A stretch of 64,000 nt of DNA from Hypoxylon rubiginosum (lineage: Eukaryota > Ascomycota > Sordariomycetes > Xylariales > Hypoxylaceae). Position numbers and translations under genes: made by a program. Position 1 is the stretch's first letter. Each line of letters starts with the position of its first letter. Of this stretch, positions 12,201 to 25,714 are shown piece by piece. Location of the stretch: positions 62,001 to 126,000 of the forward strand of contig CADCXA010000053.1 in assembly GCA_902806565.1 (NCBI GenBank). Direction: 5' to 3'. The notes beneath the pieces were generated by a model. It saw only the letters and a list, made by a program, of their open reading frames with translations, was not told the DNA's origin and searched no databases.

Positions 12201-15200
12201 TTAATATTATTTTAAACATTATAAAAAAAAGCTAGTAATAAAAAAAAATTATTTTAATTAAATAAATTATTATAAAAAAAATATTATTTTTTTATATATA
12301 TGTTTTTATAAATTATTTAATATATATATTACTTATTTATATATTAATATAATTATATAAAAAAACTGGTTATAATTTAAATATATAATTTCGTAATAAA
12401 AGTTATAAAAAAAGAAACTTATTTTTATAATAATATTTTTAATATTATTTATATAATTATAAACAGAAAATATTAATTTTATTTACATTTAATTAATTTT
12501 TTTAATAATATTTAATTAATATTTAAATTATTATAAAATAAGTTACTTTAAAATAACTAAAATATAAATAAAATAATTTATAAAAAGTTTTTTAAAATAA
12601 TTTTTATAATGTTATTTTAATTAAAAATATTAATTTAATTAATATTAATTATAATATATATTTATTATTTTTATTTATTAATAATAAAAGATTTATATTT
12701 TATTATTATTAGAATTTAATAGTTATTATTTATTATTTAGATTAGTTAATTTTTTTTGTTATTTTTACTGTTAATTTAAATTAACTAAAAATAAAAAATA
12801 AGTTTTTTTTAGGTTAAATTATAAATAATTAACTTAATATTAATATTTATATTTTTAACTAAAAATAAAAAGTACTTTTAAATAATATTATAAAGAAAAA
12901 CTGTTTTAATGAATATTATAATATAATTTAAATAATTAAATATTAAAAAAAAGGCTTATTTTATATATATTACTTAGTTTTTTTATTATTATTAAATTAT
13001 AATTAATTTATAAAACTTATAAATATTAACCGTGTTATATAAGTTAAAATTTTAAAGATTAATATTAATTTAAATAATGTTTTATAGTAAATAATATTAT
13101 TTAATATAATATATAAACCTTATAATATAACGAATTTAAAGTTACTTTATATAATTAAAAATTATTATTTTAAAAATTTTTTAAAGTTGTTTTATTTTAA
13201 AATTATAATTAAATTAAATAAATATTTAATATATAAGTAAAAATTATATGTTAAAGTTTTAAGTTATTTAGAATTAATAAAATAAAATAATAATTAAGTA
13301 ATATTATATAATTTCTTTTTTAACTGGAAATATTAAGCGTATATTAATATTAAAATTTATATTATTATAAAAGCAATTAAATATATTTATAAGTATATTT
13401 ATAAAAGTAATAATTAGATTATAACTTATTTATATTAAAAGAAAATATTATTATAATAAGATTAAAATTAAAATTAACTTTATAATAAAATTAATAAATA
13501 TTTATATAATTGTTTTATTAGATTATATAAATTAATATATCGTTTTTTAGAATTTTTAATTTATAATATATATTTATTTATTTAACTTTTAGTTATTTAT
13601 TTAAAAAAGAAAAATAAAATAAAATATTATATTAAAAATAATTTTAAGTTAATAATAAAAGTTTTAAAATAAAATTATATAACTTTTATAACGTGGTTTA
13701 AATATAATAAAATTTATAAAAATAATTAGGATATTTTATATTAAGATTTTTTATATTTATTTTAATAACACGTAGAAAAAAAATAAATAAAATATAAGTG
13801 AAAAATAATAAAAAAGTTTAGTTAAATGTATTTTATTTATTTAAAAGTTAATAAGAAATTTTATTTATAAATACTTTTTATTTTAATTTTTAAAACTAAA
13901 AGTTAACTTAATTTAATAAAATATAATAATATTTAATATTTAATGTTTTAAAATATTTATTAAGCTTAAGGCTTTTTAAAAAATAATAACTACTAGGAGA
14001 ATTTTTTTAAAAAAATATAAGTATTTTTAACTAACGGTTAATTAAAAACCGTTTTTATATACGTTTTATAAAAAAGCGATATTTAAAATTTAATTTATAT
14101 TTAAAATAAATTTTAAGAATTTATATATAATAATTTAATATAAATATTTAATAAAATATAAAATTTATTTAATTTAATTAAGATTATTTATTTAAATTAT
14201 AATTTATATTTAATTAAAATAATTATTATAAGCTTAAAAGATTAAAATAAAACAGGTTTTTTTTTATTTTAATTTAATTAAAAAAAGGTTTATATTAATT
14301 ATTTATTTAAAAAAAAGTTAAATTATAATTATAATATTAAAACAAGCTTATATAACAAGGCGTTTTTAATATTAAATAATAATTAATATATTATATATAA
14401 TATTATTATAATAATTATTAAATAAACTTTTTTTTTTATATATTTTTACTTATAAAACCTAGTTAAAACTAAGAAAACTTTTTTATATTTAATATTTTAT
14501 TATTACTATTAATTAAAAAAAAAAGTTATATTATATATAATTTTATTTAATATTATAATATTTTTATTATTTAATGGAAAAATTATTTATTTATAATTTA
14601 AAATTTTTATTACTTTAAATAATAATTTAATATATAATGTTTAAAAAAAATCAATAAAAATAAATCTTTTTTAATAAATATTATTAATTATTTAAAATAA
14701 AGTTATTATATAATATAAATATATGTTTAAAATAGTTTATAAAATATTATATAATATATAAAAAAATTAATTTTTATTTAATAAAGTGTTTATTTTATTT
14801 AAAAAAGATTTTATATAAATTTTACTTATAATTAAAAAAAAATTAAAATTATAAGTTATTAATATTTATTTATAAAATTTATTTTTATAGTTTAAGTTTT
14901 AAAAGTTATATTTAATAAAAAATATAAAGGTTTAATAAAATAATATAAAAAATATAAAGTTTTTATAATAATTTTAAATAATTTTTTATAGTTTTAAAAC
15001 TAATAAATTAATATTATTATTTAATATAATAAAAGCGTTTAATAATATTAAGGATTTTTATAATTATATTTATTTAAAAAAAGTTTTAAATAATATATTA
15101 TATAATTTAAACGTTTTTATTTTTAAGTTTATTTTATTTATATATAATATATTTATATAAAAAATTAATAATAATTTATTATTTAATATTTTTAAAAAGA

Positions 15201-17935
15201 AACAAAAATATCTTTTAATAAATAAGTTTATTAAAATAAATAATTAATAAGTTAAAAAAATGTTAATTAAAATAATTTAAGCTTTATAATTAAAAAAAAT
15301 ATTACTAGTTAAATTAAAATTAAAAATTAGTTTTTTTATTATAATATTATATAACTTAAATTTTAATTAAGATTTTTATAATAATATTTAAATGGTTATA
15401 ATTTAACTTAATAAATATAATATAAAAACTAAGATTTTTAATAAGTTATTTAATAAAATAAAATATATTTTATTAAAAGTTAAATTAATTTAAAATAATA
15501 AGAACCAGTTATTTATATAATTTAAATAATAGTTTTTAATATTAGTTTATTTTATTATAATTATAAATAAGTTATAAAAATAATTTTTTAATATAATTAA
15601 TATTAATTAAAAGATTTTTATATTTATATATAAATAATTTTATATAATTATATTAAAAATTAAGTTTATTTAAAAGTTAAAAGTTTTAAAAATATTAAAA
15701 ATAAAGTTTAATAAGTTATTAAATATTATATATTTTAAAGTTTTATAAAAATTAATAAATAATTAAAAGAAAATGTTATAAATAATATTATATTTAATAT
15801 ATATATAAAATACTTTTAATTAATTACTTAATTTATTTTTATTTTTTAAAATAAAAAATCTTATTATATTTTAATTATTTTACTTTTTTTATTATATTAA
15901 ACAATTAAAATAATAAGCTATAAATCACTTTAATTATTTTAAATAAATAAATATTAATTAGTTTTTATTTTATTATAAGTTTTATATTTTTTTTAGTTAT
16001 TAATAATAAAAAGTTATATTAGAAAAAAGTTAAAGTTAATATAAAAATATTAACCAGTATATTATTTATTTTAATATATTTATTAATAATTATTAAAAAA
16101 ATTAATTATTATTATTTAAATTTATTAATATTTATATATTATATATTAAATTAATAAGAATATTTACTTTTAATATTATTATAATAATAATTAATATATA
16201 TATTATTAAAATAATTAAATAAAATAATATAATATTAAAATTTATTATTATTTATTTTATAATTAATATAGTTTTATTTTAAAAATAAAATAATATTATA
16301 TATTTATATATAAATAATTAATAGTAATTAGAATTTTTAGGTTAATTAAAAAAAATTAATATAAACTTATTTTTATAATTAATAGTTAATATTTTATTTA
16401 ACTTAATTTTTTTATAATAATAAATCTGGTTTTTATACCGTGTATTTAATAAAAAAGTTTATTTAGTAATAAACTATTAAATTATTAATAAAATATTTAT
16501 TTAAAAAAATAATAAGGTTTAATATATATATAAATTATTAAATATTAAAATTATAATATTATTTACTTTTATTTTTTTAATTTTAATTAAAATTTATTAT
16601 ATATATTTAATTAAATTTTTATTATTTTTTAATATAAAATAATTATTATTTTTATTAATATAATAAAAAATTTTAAGCGTATAAAATAAAATTAAAAAAT
16701 AATTTAATTTATTTTAATTTAAAATTAATATTTATTTTTAATTAAATTTAAGAAAATTAAAATAATTTATATTATAAAATAATAAGTTTAATAAATAAAA
16801 ACCGGCGTGTTAATTATTATTATTTTAACTTATAAAATTATAAAATTATTTTTTTAACTTAGTAATAATAATTATTATAAATATTATTCTTATAATATAA
16901 AAAAGTTAAAATAAAATTAAGGGGTTTTTTAAAGTTAATAAAATCTTTTAAAAAATGTTTTTTATAAACTAAAAAAAGATTTTATAAATTATATAAACTT
17001 AAATAATATTAATTAAAAATAATTATAAAAATTTATAAAATCTAAAGGTTTAAACTAGATAATTATTTAAATTAAATAAATAAAAAAAATATTAAATAAT
17101 TTAAAATTAATATTATATAAATTATATTTTAATAATAATTTAAAAAAATATATAGTAATTAAATACACGTTATATATTAAAAGTAAATTAATTTAAAATA
17201 CATGTAAAATAATAAAAAAAATAAAAGTTTTAAATAAATTATAATTATAAAACTAGTTAATATTAATTTAAATAAGTAAAAATTATTTAATTAAATATTT
17301 TTAGTTTTATATTATAAAATTATAATATAAAAAAAGGTTTTATATTTTAAAAATATAAAAAAATATTAACTTAGAATTTTTATTAAATAATATATAAAAT
17401 AATAAATTAATTTATTAAATTATTTTTTTTTTATTTATATATATATATTTTATAAAATATTATTCTTATAAAAATATTTACTTAAAAAATATTATAAATT
17501 ATATATATAAAGAAGTAATATATAAAAAAAAATCCAACTTTTTTAATTATAATATATTAAAAAAAACTTAATTTTTTATAAATAAAATATTAAAAAAAAT
17601 TAAACCTTTTAATAAATATAATTATTATAAATATATTTAAAAGTGATTTTATAATTAACTTTAAAATTAATATTAATAAAAAACTTAATATTAATAAAAA
17701 TTATATAAAAAATAATTAAAATAAAATAATTTTTATAATAATTTAAATTTTAATTATTATTATTTATTAAACTAAATATAAATATAAATAACTTTAAAAT
17801 AAAATTAAAATTAATAAATAAATAAAATAATATAAGTTTAATTTTAATATTTAAATATAAAAAACTAAACTTAGTTTTTTTTTTTTAGTTAAATTAAAAG
17901 TTATTATTTAAATTATTAAAAAAAAAAAAGTTAAA

Positions 17936-17984
<49 letters not shown>

Positions 17985-18000
17985 TTATTATTATTATTAC
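17936..18000. repeat. (TTA)n microsatellite
   Basis: About 20 TTA triplets with a single interruption, inside the A+T block. Confidence 0.9.
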
Positions 18001-20159
18001 TAGTAGGTTTAAATTACCCGATACACGTTAAAAATATTAATTTTTTATAGTAATATTTTTAAAAAAAATACTTAAAATTATTATTATTATTAAGTTTTAT
18101 TCGCTTAATATATATTAAATAAATTAAGTGTTTATTTAAATACTTAATATTATTTTTTTTTTTAATTTTACTTATATTTTCTTTTTTAACTTCGCTTATA
18201 TTTTATAAGATTTTATTAATATTATATTTTTAGTTAGTTTTTTTAATACTAATAATTTTTACCTTAAAATTAAAAAGTTATTTTATTATTATTATTTATT
18301 ATATAAATTATTTATTATAAAAGCCTTTATATTTAAAGAAAATAATAAAATATTTTTAATAAAAAATATTATTATTAAATATTTTAATTATTTTTTTAAT
18401 AAATAAAACCTAAATAAAATAAAGAAATAAAAGTTTAATTAAAATATAAAAAATTAAATAAAAAAAATAATTATAAAATAATATATATATTTTAATGTTT
18501 ATATTATAATATTTAGTTAATAACTAAAAAATATATAACATTAAATAAAATTTATTTTTTTATTTAAAGTTTAGTTTTAAATAAATAATAATATAATTTT
18601 TATTTTAAACGTAATAAAAATTTTAATAAAAGAATATATAATTAAAAAAAAAAGTGTAAATAATATTTAGTAAATTTTTTATAAAATATATATATATTTA
18701 ATTAATTAATAACCAGGGATTTATAATTTTAAATATAATATAATTATTTTTTAATTTTATTAATTATAATATAAAAATGTAATAATTATAATTAAAATTA
18801 AGTTTAAAATTAATATAATTAAATAAGTTATTAATATATATATTTTTTTATTACTTAAATATATTTTTATAAAAAAAAAGCTAATATTTTTAAAAAAAAA
18901 TTACTAAATATAATGTGTTAATTATAATAAAAATAATTAATATAAATATATATATATAATATTTAAAACTAATTATAATATTTAAATATATAATTTATAT
19001 TTATATAACTTTTATAAAAAATATAAAAATAATAAGTTCCGGTATTAATTAAATTATTTTAAAATATTAATAAATAAAAAACAATTTAATTAATAAATAA
19101 AAAAAAATATAATCCTTATATATTTTTAATATTATTCTAAATATTCTTAATAATAATTATATAAATTTTATAAAATAATAAATAATAAAGTTTATTATTA
19201 TTAGTAATATATAAAATAATTAATATATATAATAAATTATATTTAAAATAAAAAATATAAATAATTTTTTAAATCTAGTTAAATATATTATTATTATTAT
19301 TAAAAAGTGTAGTAACTATGAATTTTTTATTTAAATTTATTTTATATCTTATATTAATAAAAAATATATTAATAAAAAGTAAATATTAAAATAAAAAGTA
19401 AAAAATTAAAATAATATTAAAAAATATTTATATATTATATAATTTATTTATATATATAAATAAATAATAAATTATTAATATTTTAAATTTTAAAGTAATT
19501 TATTATTTAAATAGTTTATATAAATAAATTTTTATAATTTTACTTATATTATAATAAATATAACTTTTTATTATTTATATATATTTAAGTTTATATATAT
19601 TATATTTATATATTTAAAAATAAATAATATTAATAAATTATATTATTTAATTTATAAGTTATTACTATGTAATTTATATATATAGTTATAATATAAACTT
19701 AATATATATTATTTAAAATATTTAAAAATAAAATTATTATTTAGTTTTAATTTTTTAAATTACTTTAATATAATTTTTAATATTAATTATAAAATAGTTT
19801 ATATTATTTATATTATTATTATTAATAATTATTAATATCTAATAATAAAAAAAAATATTAATATATTATAAATATATAAAAATAAATATAATTTTTATAT
19901 CTTAAAAATCCTTAAAAATGAATTATTTATTATATTTAACTATAAGATTTTATTATTTAATAACTATTAATAAATTTAACTAATAAATAATATTAAATAT
20001 TTTTTTATTATAATATTATAATAATTATTTAAGTTTATTAATAAAATAATATTAATAAATAACTATATTTTTTATTTAAATTTTAACTAATAAATAATAC
20101 CTGTTATTTTATTTTTATTATAAAAAAAAATAATAAACTTAAAATATAAATATAATAAA

Positions 20160-20264
20160 TTAATTATAAATAAATTAATTTTAAATAAGTTAATTTTAAA
20201 TAAGCTGATTTTAAATAAATTAATTTTAAATAAATTAATTTTAAATAAGTTAATTTTAAATAAT
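20160..20264. repeat. 15-bp tandem repeat, seven copies
   Basis: The unit TTAATTTTAAATAAR is repeated seven times without gaps. One copy (20205-20219) reads CTGA where the others read TTAA, so it differs only by C/T and G/A transitions. Confidence 0.9.
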
Positions 20265-21721
20265 AAAAAAGTATTTTTATAAGTTTTAATTATTAAAATT
20301 ATAATAAACTTAAAAAAACTAATAAATAATTATAATTTTTTAATTAAGATTTATTATTTTATAAAAATGTTAATTAAAATTAAAATAACTTATATTATAT
20401 TAAAAATATATTTAACTTAATTTAATAATTATTATATATAAAATTTTATAATTTTATTTTTAAATATAAATAATTTTTTTAATAATAATAAAAATTAAAT
20501 AACGATTTAAAATAATATTTATTACTTATTTAATTATAATTATATAATCGCGATATTAAAAAAAAATAAAAATAAAAATAATAAACTAAATAAATTATAT
20601 ATATTATAAATTTATATATTAAACTTATTAAAACTTTTTATTAATAAAAACTTATTATATTTAAACTTTTATTATAATATTAAATATTATTTTATTTTAA
20701 AAGCGTTTTTTTAATATATATTTATATATTTTATTTAAAGTTTAATATATAATAAAATAACTTTATTATTTAAAAATAAAAAAGTAATAAAAAATTAAAA
20801 ATTTAATTTATTATTAATAAAACTTTAAAAAAATAAACACTATAAATAAAAGCTATTAAAGATTTTAATTAAAATATATAAACTATAAGTAAAAATATTA
20901 AAAATAAATAATTAAAAAAAAAAAAAATTTTAAAATAAAAACTAATAATTAAAAAACTTAAAATTAAAAAGCTTAAAGTTAAAAAGTTAGTAATTAAAAA
21001 ATAATTATAAATATTATTTTTTAGTTTTAAAAAAAGGTTTTTTAAATTTAAATTTAAAATTTAATAATAATAATTTTATTATTTATTACTAGTATTATAA
21101 AAAAGTTTTTATTATATAAAAATAAAATAAACTAAAGTTAATAACTAATAATAATAATTATAAAAAAAAGTTTAAAATTAATAAAAAATTAAAAGTAAAA
21201 TATATAAAATTAATATTAATTTTAATTTATATTAAAATTAAATAACTTAAATTTATATTTAATAATATTATATTTAAATTAAATATTAATTTAGTTTTAT
21301 TATTTAATAATTTTATTAGTAATAATAATAATATTTAAATTAATAATAAATAAAATTTTAATAAATATAAATATAATAATATTTTAATAATTAAAAAAAA
21401 TAATAATTACTAGTTAAAAAATTTCTAAAAAAAAAAATAATAAAATTTAAATAAAAGTTTAAAAAAAATAAATATAAATATAAATATAAAATATAAAATA
21501 TAAATAAAATAATTAATATAAATATATTAATTAAAAAAAAGTAATATAAATTAATAAAAAGTTTTAATAAAAAATAATAAACTTAATAATTAAATATTAG
21601 TTTTATAATTTTTATTTTATATTTTTATAGATAAATTCTAATTAATTTAAATTATATAAAGTTAATATAATATAATAATAAAATACTTATATAATCTAAA
21701 AAAAAAACCCACAGCTTCCCT

Positions 21722-21758
21722 CCCGGCCGTGCTTGCACGGCCGGGTTACGCAGCTAGT
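21722..21758 (+). mobile_element. Helitron-like 3' terminus: GC hairpin followed by CTAG and T
   Basis: A perfect 10-bp stem (CCCGGCCGTG at 21722-21731 pairing with CACGGCCGGG at 21736-21745) closes a CTTG loop. Eight bases later comes CTAG (21754-21757), followed by T. Helitrons characteristically end with a short GC-rich hairpin a few bases before CTRR and insert next to a T. The hairpin sits about 15 bp outside the edge of the A+T block. The 5' TC end was not identified, so assignment to an element is inference. Confidence 0.4.
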
Positions 21759-21907
21759 TATCTACTACACAATGTAAGTAGCCACTTTGACCGAGAGACT
21801 TTTCCTTTTATACCTTTTAATACCACAGGCCCCCCGAGTATAAGTATCGTTACAAGTAATTCTAGTACATGGCGTGTGTAATAGTCTGGGTTAAACTCGT
21901 CAGACTT

Positions 21908-23098
21908 TTAATCGCCATACTCGCTCTCGCTTACATGCCCGTCACCGCCCGTCATCTTATCATGAACGGCATATAGTGCCTTAATCCACGTATTAAGCAT
22001 GACGTCTAGTGATCCCTCCTGTTCATGATCTAGATGCATTCCGAGCACCTGATCCCGTAGTCTCTCGTAGGCTTCGATCATGACCCATACTTGCAAAGCC
22101 GATGTCTCCGCACTTGGGCGAAGTGACGATCCGTTGGCAGCCGACGATAGTTCCCGTCCGAGGAGATCAAGGCATATCTGTAGACTAGGACTTCCGGCTG
22201 GTGACGCTCTTCTCGCTGGGGGGATTGGCTTTCTCTTTTGCTCGTGCCCGTGCCCATGCCCGTGCTCGCTTCCCCACGGCGACGGCAGCTCTGGCGAGAC
22301 AGAGCCTGGCATAAAGCTGACTGCATCCTCCTCGAACGCTACCAATGTCCCGTCGTCGGAGTGTGGGGATCCCATCACAACTGGCAGCTCGGGAATTCGG
22401 CCGTCCCGGTTCTTGCCTTCTGCGAGATATGACTTTCCTAGGCGTAACGGTAAAGGTTCTTGCGCTGTATCGTTCAATATGGCGCAGCTCGATTCTAGCA
22501 GAGCTCGGTAGGATTCCGCAATGCGCTCGACGCTCGAGACCTTGCGAGGCACGGGCTGGTCTTGTCCGGCCCAGTTTTCCAATTGTCCAATATGGTAGAC
22601 TGGTGTTTTCGCGTATCGCCTTGACACTGACGAAGTCGAAGAGGGAGTGGCACATGAAGCCCTCTTATCAAGCGGCCTCCCTGGAATCGCTTCGCCGGTG
22701 CTAAGATGTGCGAACTCGGGAATGACTTGCATGGAATGTCGGTGAGGTTTCTTGTTGGCTTGGACGGTATTAGGGGGGCCGCGGCAGAGCTGTCCGCTTT
22801 TGCGAAGCTGTTCGAGCCATTTTCCGTCGTTGGGATCTGCTGTTTCTGTTTCGAGCACCACCTTATTATTATTATTACTATTATTGTTGTTGTTGTTGTT
22901 GCTGTTGTTGTTGTTATTGTTCTTGATGGCGATCGAAGTCCCGACCTTCTTAGCTTCGCCGTGGCTGGAGTCCTTAGACTGGTACCAGCGTTGCTGTGTG
23001 CCGATCTTTTGTAATTTCCTTCTCAGCTTCTTGCCGGCACCTTCGGGCTTCACGGCTGGCGGCTCTGTCGTCGACGTCGGTCCCCTGTACCAGTTCAT
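21908..23098 (-). CDS. Hypothetical protein with a poly-Asn tract
   Basis: Not recognised. It is a single open frame of 396 residues starting MNWYRGPTS. It has a basic N-terminus (KKLRRKLQKIG), an Asn/Ser homopolymer stretch at about residues 58-79 encoded by GTT/ATT repeats, a Ser/Pro-rich middle, a His/Gly run (HGHGHGHE, about 300), and a final helical part with LQICLDLLGREL and ALQVWVMIEAYERLRDQVLG. That last part looks like the only folded segment. No signal peptide or membrane helix is seen. It is the first gene right of the A+T block and its codon use looks normal, so it seems to be a real, probably lineage-restricted gene. Confidence 0.7.
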   Translation of the reverse strand: MNWYRGPTSTTEPPAVKPEGAGKKLRRKLQKIGTQQRWYQSKDSSHGEAKKVGTSIAIKNNNNNNSNNNNNNNSNNNNKVVLETETADPNDGKWLEQLRKSGQLCRGPPNTVQANKKPHRHSMQVIPEFAHLSTGEAIPGRPLDKRASCATPSSTSSVSRRYAKTPVYHIGQLENWAGQDQPVPRKVSSVERIAESYRALLESSCAILNDTAQEPLPLRLGKSYLAEGKNRDGRIPELPVVMGSPHSDDGTLVAFEEDAVSFMPGSVSPELPSPWGSEHGHGHGHEQKRKPIPPARRASPAGSPSLQICLDLLGRELSSAANGSSLRPSAETSALQVWVMIEAYERLRDQVLGMHLDHEQEGSLDVMLNTWIKALYAVHDKMTGGDGHVSESEYGD

Positions 23099-25292
23099 GT
23101 TGAACTAGAAATTGCATTACTGGAAAGGAATGAAGCAAGTACGAAGTGGGCGGGATATAAGCACTACCTATATCATGGAACGAATGTAGCTGTTTTTAGT
23201 GATTCCCCTGCCTGCCTGAAGTTACATCAGAGCTTTTAGGCCGATGACGTTGGCGTATCGTGGGAGCTTGCCAGTGTGCCAGTGGTGCCCACCGCGCTAT
23301 AGTCACGCCAATACAAAAACCGGATTTGCATAGCCCCTGGAGAGTCTGGACACAAGTAGCACCCGTGGAATGGCTGACCTGCATATGCCACCGTGACCGT
23401 GACAGCCACGGCCATGCAACTCCCCCCAAACCGGGAGCCTTGCGACTCGAGTACAGTAATCAGTCGTATTTCAGCACGCCGTTCGGGTCTTTCGCCTAAT
23501 GGTAGAACGTCAAGACTATCACCATCTTCCCTCTGCTGAGGTATAACGAGTTAACCAAAAGGCACGCCTAGAGGGTTATATTCACCATGGTATTCAGGGC
23601 AGCTGGGCAGCTAGTCAGCTATTCGCCATCAGGTTACGATGCTGCTATGGTAGTATGCGTCTACAACGTGGCGAATCAACGCCCCATCGTTCGATAATTA
23701 GCACGTTGTCATGCAGGGAGGTGCAGGTTTGCAGGTTTACCATGCAGTGAGACCTCTCTGCCTATGTACTACCGCCGATACGAATCCCAGGCTCCGAGAT
23801 GGCTCTAAAATGGCACAAGTCTTGCACAGCTCGTAACCCAAACGTGCATGCCAATAAATGATGCTCGTTCCATCTATATTACCCGTTCGTGAGGGTGGCA
23901 TCGGGTTGGCTGCTTACCGAAAATGCCGATAGCTACATGTAGATTCTACCAAAAATATTATTATTAGAAACGGCACGCCAAGGCCACGACACCGCCATTC
24001 CTTCAATGTTGTAACAACTTCTATAATTCAACTTCTGTAAGATAAGACTCTTCATGTTGTGCTACTCGGCCCCCAAACACGGCTTCTAATGCCAATCGAA
24101 GAGGGTAAGGCACTTCCGCCCCTCTTCGGGATTAGTATTCGGGGTCGGGGCTGACGGGACATATTTCTCTGCACACTGTCGAGTCCTAAGAACGTGCTTC
24201 AACCCATTTGCGTATGTGATGCTCCTACATCCAAGAAATCTAACTTGTGTCCGCCTATAGTACTCTATCGTCGGTGCTACTTGTATCTAAGAATCTAGCT
24301 TTGACTTGGAGATACCTATTTGACGTCGTCGACGTTGTCTATACGTGAGACCTAAACGTGCCCGACTAGTGAGTAGAGACAGAATCACAAGGTAGCCTCT
24401 AACTCTACCTACATGTAGGTAAGTATCGTATTTCTCCAATGACGCAGAGAATAGACTACCTAATAGTCTATCTTGTAGAGTTCCCTAAAAGCAAATATAT
24501 TAATTCATCTACCTACCGATTAACGGTCTTCAACTGTTTTAGTCCGTAGGCCGAGAGAATAGAGCTAGGTAGATTGGTGCTTCATACGTCTCACATGGAT
24601 AGTCTTGGGATGTGAGAGTAGGAAGACACCCGTTCGTACTTTGCTACTCCCTCGAAAACCACCGATATTATAAATTCTAGGAGTATCATAACACTTGTGT
24701 GAAGTGTGAAGGAGAAGGGTGGTATGGATTCGAAGGAACCAATAAGATCTTATGAAAACAAGCCGGTATAACCCATAGCAGGTATCGGTGTCATTATTTC
24801 GAATCTAAAGGGTCAATCAGACCATTCAGATGTTGCAAACTGGTGATAACAAAGGGGGATAAAAATTCAGCCTCCATAGGCCAGTAGATTGCTTGGACGC
24901 CTTTCGGCTTAGCAGCTTAGACCAGCCAGAATGCTGTTGAAGTAATCATGTATGTTTTGATTGGCTACTGGTGCCGGTCTAAGAAGTCGCTAGCCAATCA
25001 GATAGACATGATTACCTATTACCTCTGTCAAGCTCGACTAGTGATGTCAACGGTAGGCTATGTCGATGAGAAAATGACTAGACGGGGCAATGAGTTTGCG
25101 GCTACAAATACTCAGGTTCTTGTCTATCCTTTTCTTTCAGGCCCGAGACATAAGAAGTCATAGTTCTCTTTAACGCAACTCTTACACAACAACTAATAGC
25201 TGAGGTCCAGGCTGAACTACCTAGGTACCTAGCCATAATCTATTTACCACCTCCCGACTTTACCACTTCTCGACTGGATCATATCTATCGCA
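23099..25292. other. Long intergenic region
   Basis: About 2.2 kb without a credible gene. It contains short palindromic CTACATGTAGGTAAGTA-type motifs (about 24409-24425) and CTAGGTACCTAG near 25219. A tRNA-like stretch near 23492 was examined and rejected. Confidence 0.5.
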
Positions 25293-25714
25293 ATGGCGAC
25301 CGAAGTTTCGAAGGCAACGCCCACGTGCTGCGGCAAGAGCGCTGGAGGCGAGTGTGTATGCGGTATGCTTGAACTTCAAATGGCACTTGGTGTATACGCT
25401 TTGGAAAGCAAGCTAACTCCTTGCTCGCAGCTAAGCAAGCAACGTGCTCCTGTGGAAAAAATAAGGCTTTGGATTGTGTCTGCGACAAGGCTCCGGTAGA
25501 GAATAGCCTTAGCGGCGCCCGATGTTCGTGCCGAGCTCGACCTGCCGGCCAGTGTACTTGCGAAAACTCATCGAGTGAGAATGCGCCCGTCGACGGAGGT
25601 AGTAGCTGCGCTTGTGGCGCGCGACCTGTTGAATCGTGCACTTGCGAGCGAGCTAATTCCAACTCTCGCTCCAACCTCAATCCGAACGAGATCGACTTCA
25701 CCACGAAGAAATAA
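25293..25714 (+). CDS. Small cysteine-rich, metallothionein-like protein
   Basis: Exons are 25293-25362 and 25431-25714, with a 68-bp intron (GTATGC...GCTAACTCC...TCGCAG); the product is 117 residues. The spliced sequence has repeated Cys clusters: TCCGKS, ECVC, TCSCGK, CVCDKA, CSCRARPAGQCTC and CACGARPVESCTC. The two RP(A/V)-spaced CxC...CxC modules look duplicated. CxC-rich spacing suggests binding of copper(I) or zinc, by analogy with metallothioneins; no activity is proven. Similar conserved Cys-rich proteins exist in many filamentous fungi, as I recall. There is no signal peptide, so it is probably cytosolic. The C-terminal 25 residues are Asn/Ser-rich and lack Cys. Confidence 0.8.

Larger units (their letters stand above)
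7975..21706. repeat. A+T isochore, probably RIP-degraded repeat DNA
   Basis: About 13.7 kb made almost entirely of A and T, with sharp edges. Residual C is mostly followed by T (as in AACTT, AGCTT), while CpA and TpG are scarce. That bias is the signature of repeat-induced point mutation, which changes CpA to TpA. The only open frame of note (10443-10631) is low-complexity Ile/Leu/Lys/Asn and is not credible as a gene. The block is most likely a mosaic of old transposon copies, but no family can be named because coding signal is gone. Confidence 0.85.

Noticed and set aside
22080..23108. Several plus-strand open frames opposite the poly-Asn protein
   Set aside because: Antisense shadows of the 21908-23098 gene; the poly-Leu run is simply the poly-Asn tract read backwards.
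23490..23565. tRNA-like stretch (CGCCTAATGGTAGAACG resembles a D arm/A box)
   Set aside because: No matching acceptor stem, no convincing anticodon stem, and no TTCRA-type T arm at the right distance. At best a decayed tRNA relic.
24948..25163. 71-codon plus-strand open frame
   Set aside because: No recognisable motifs, not supported by splice context or neighbouring sequence; length is within chance expectation.
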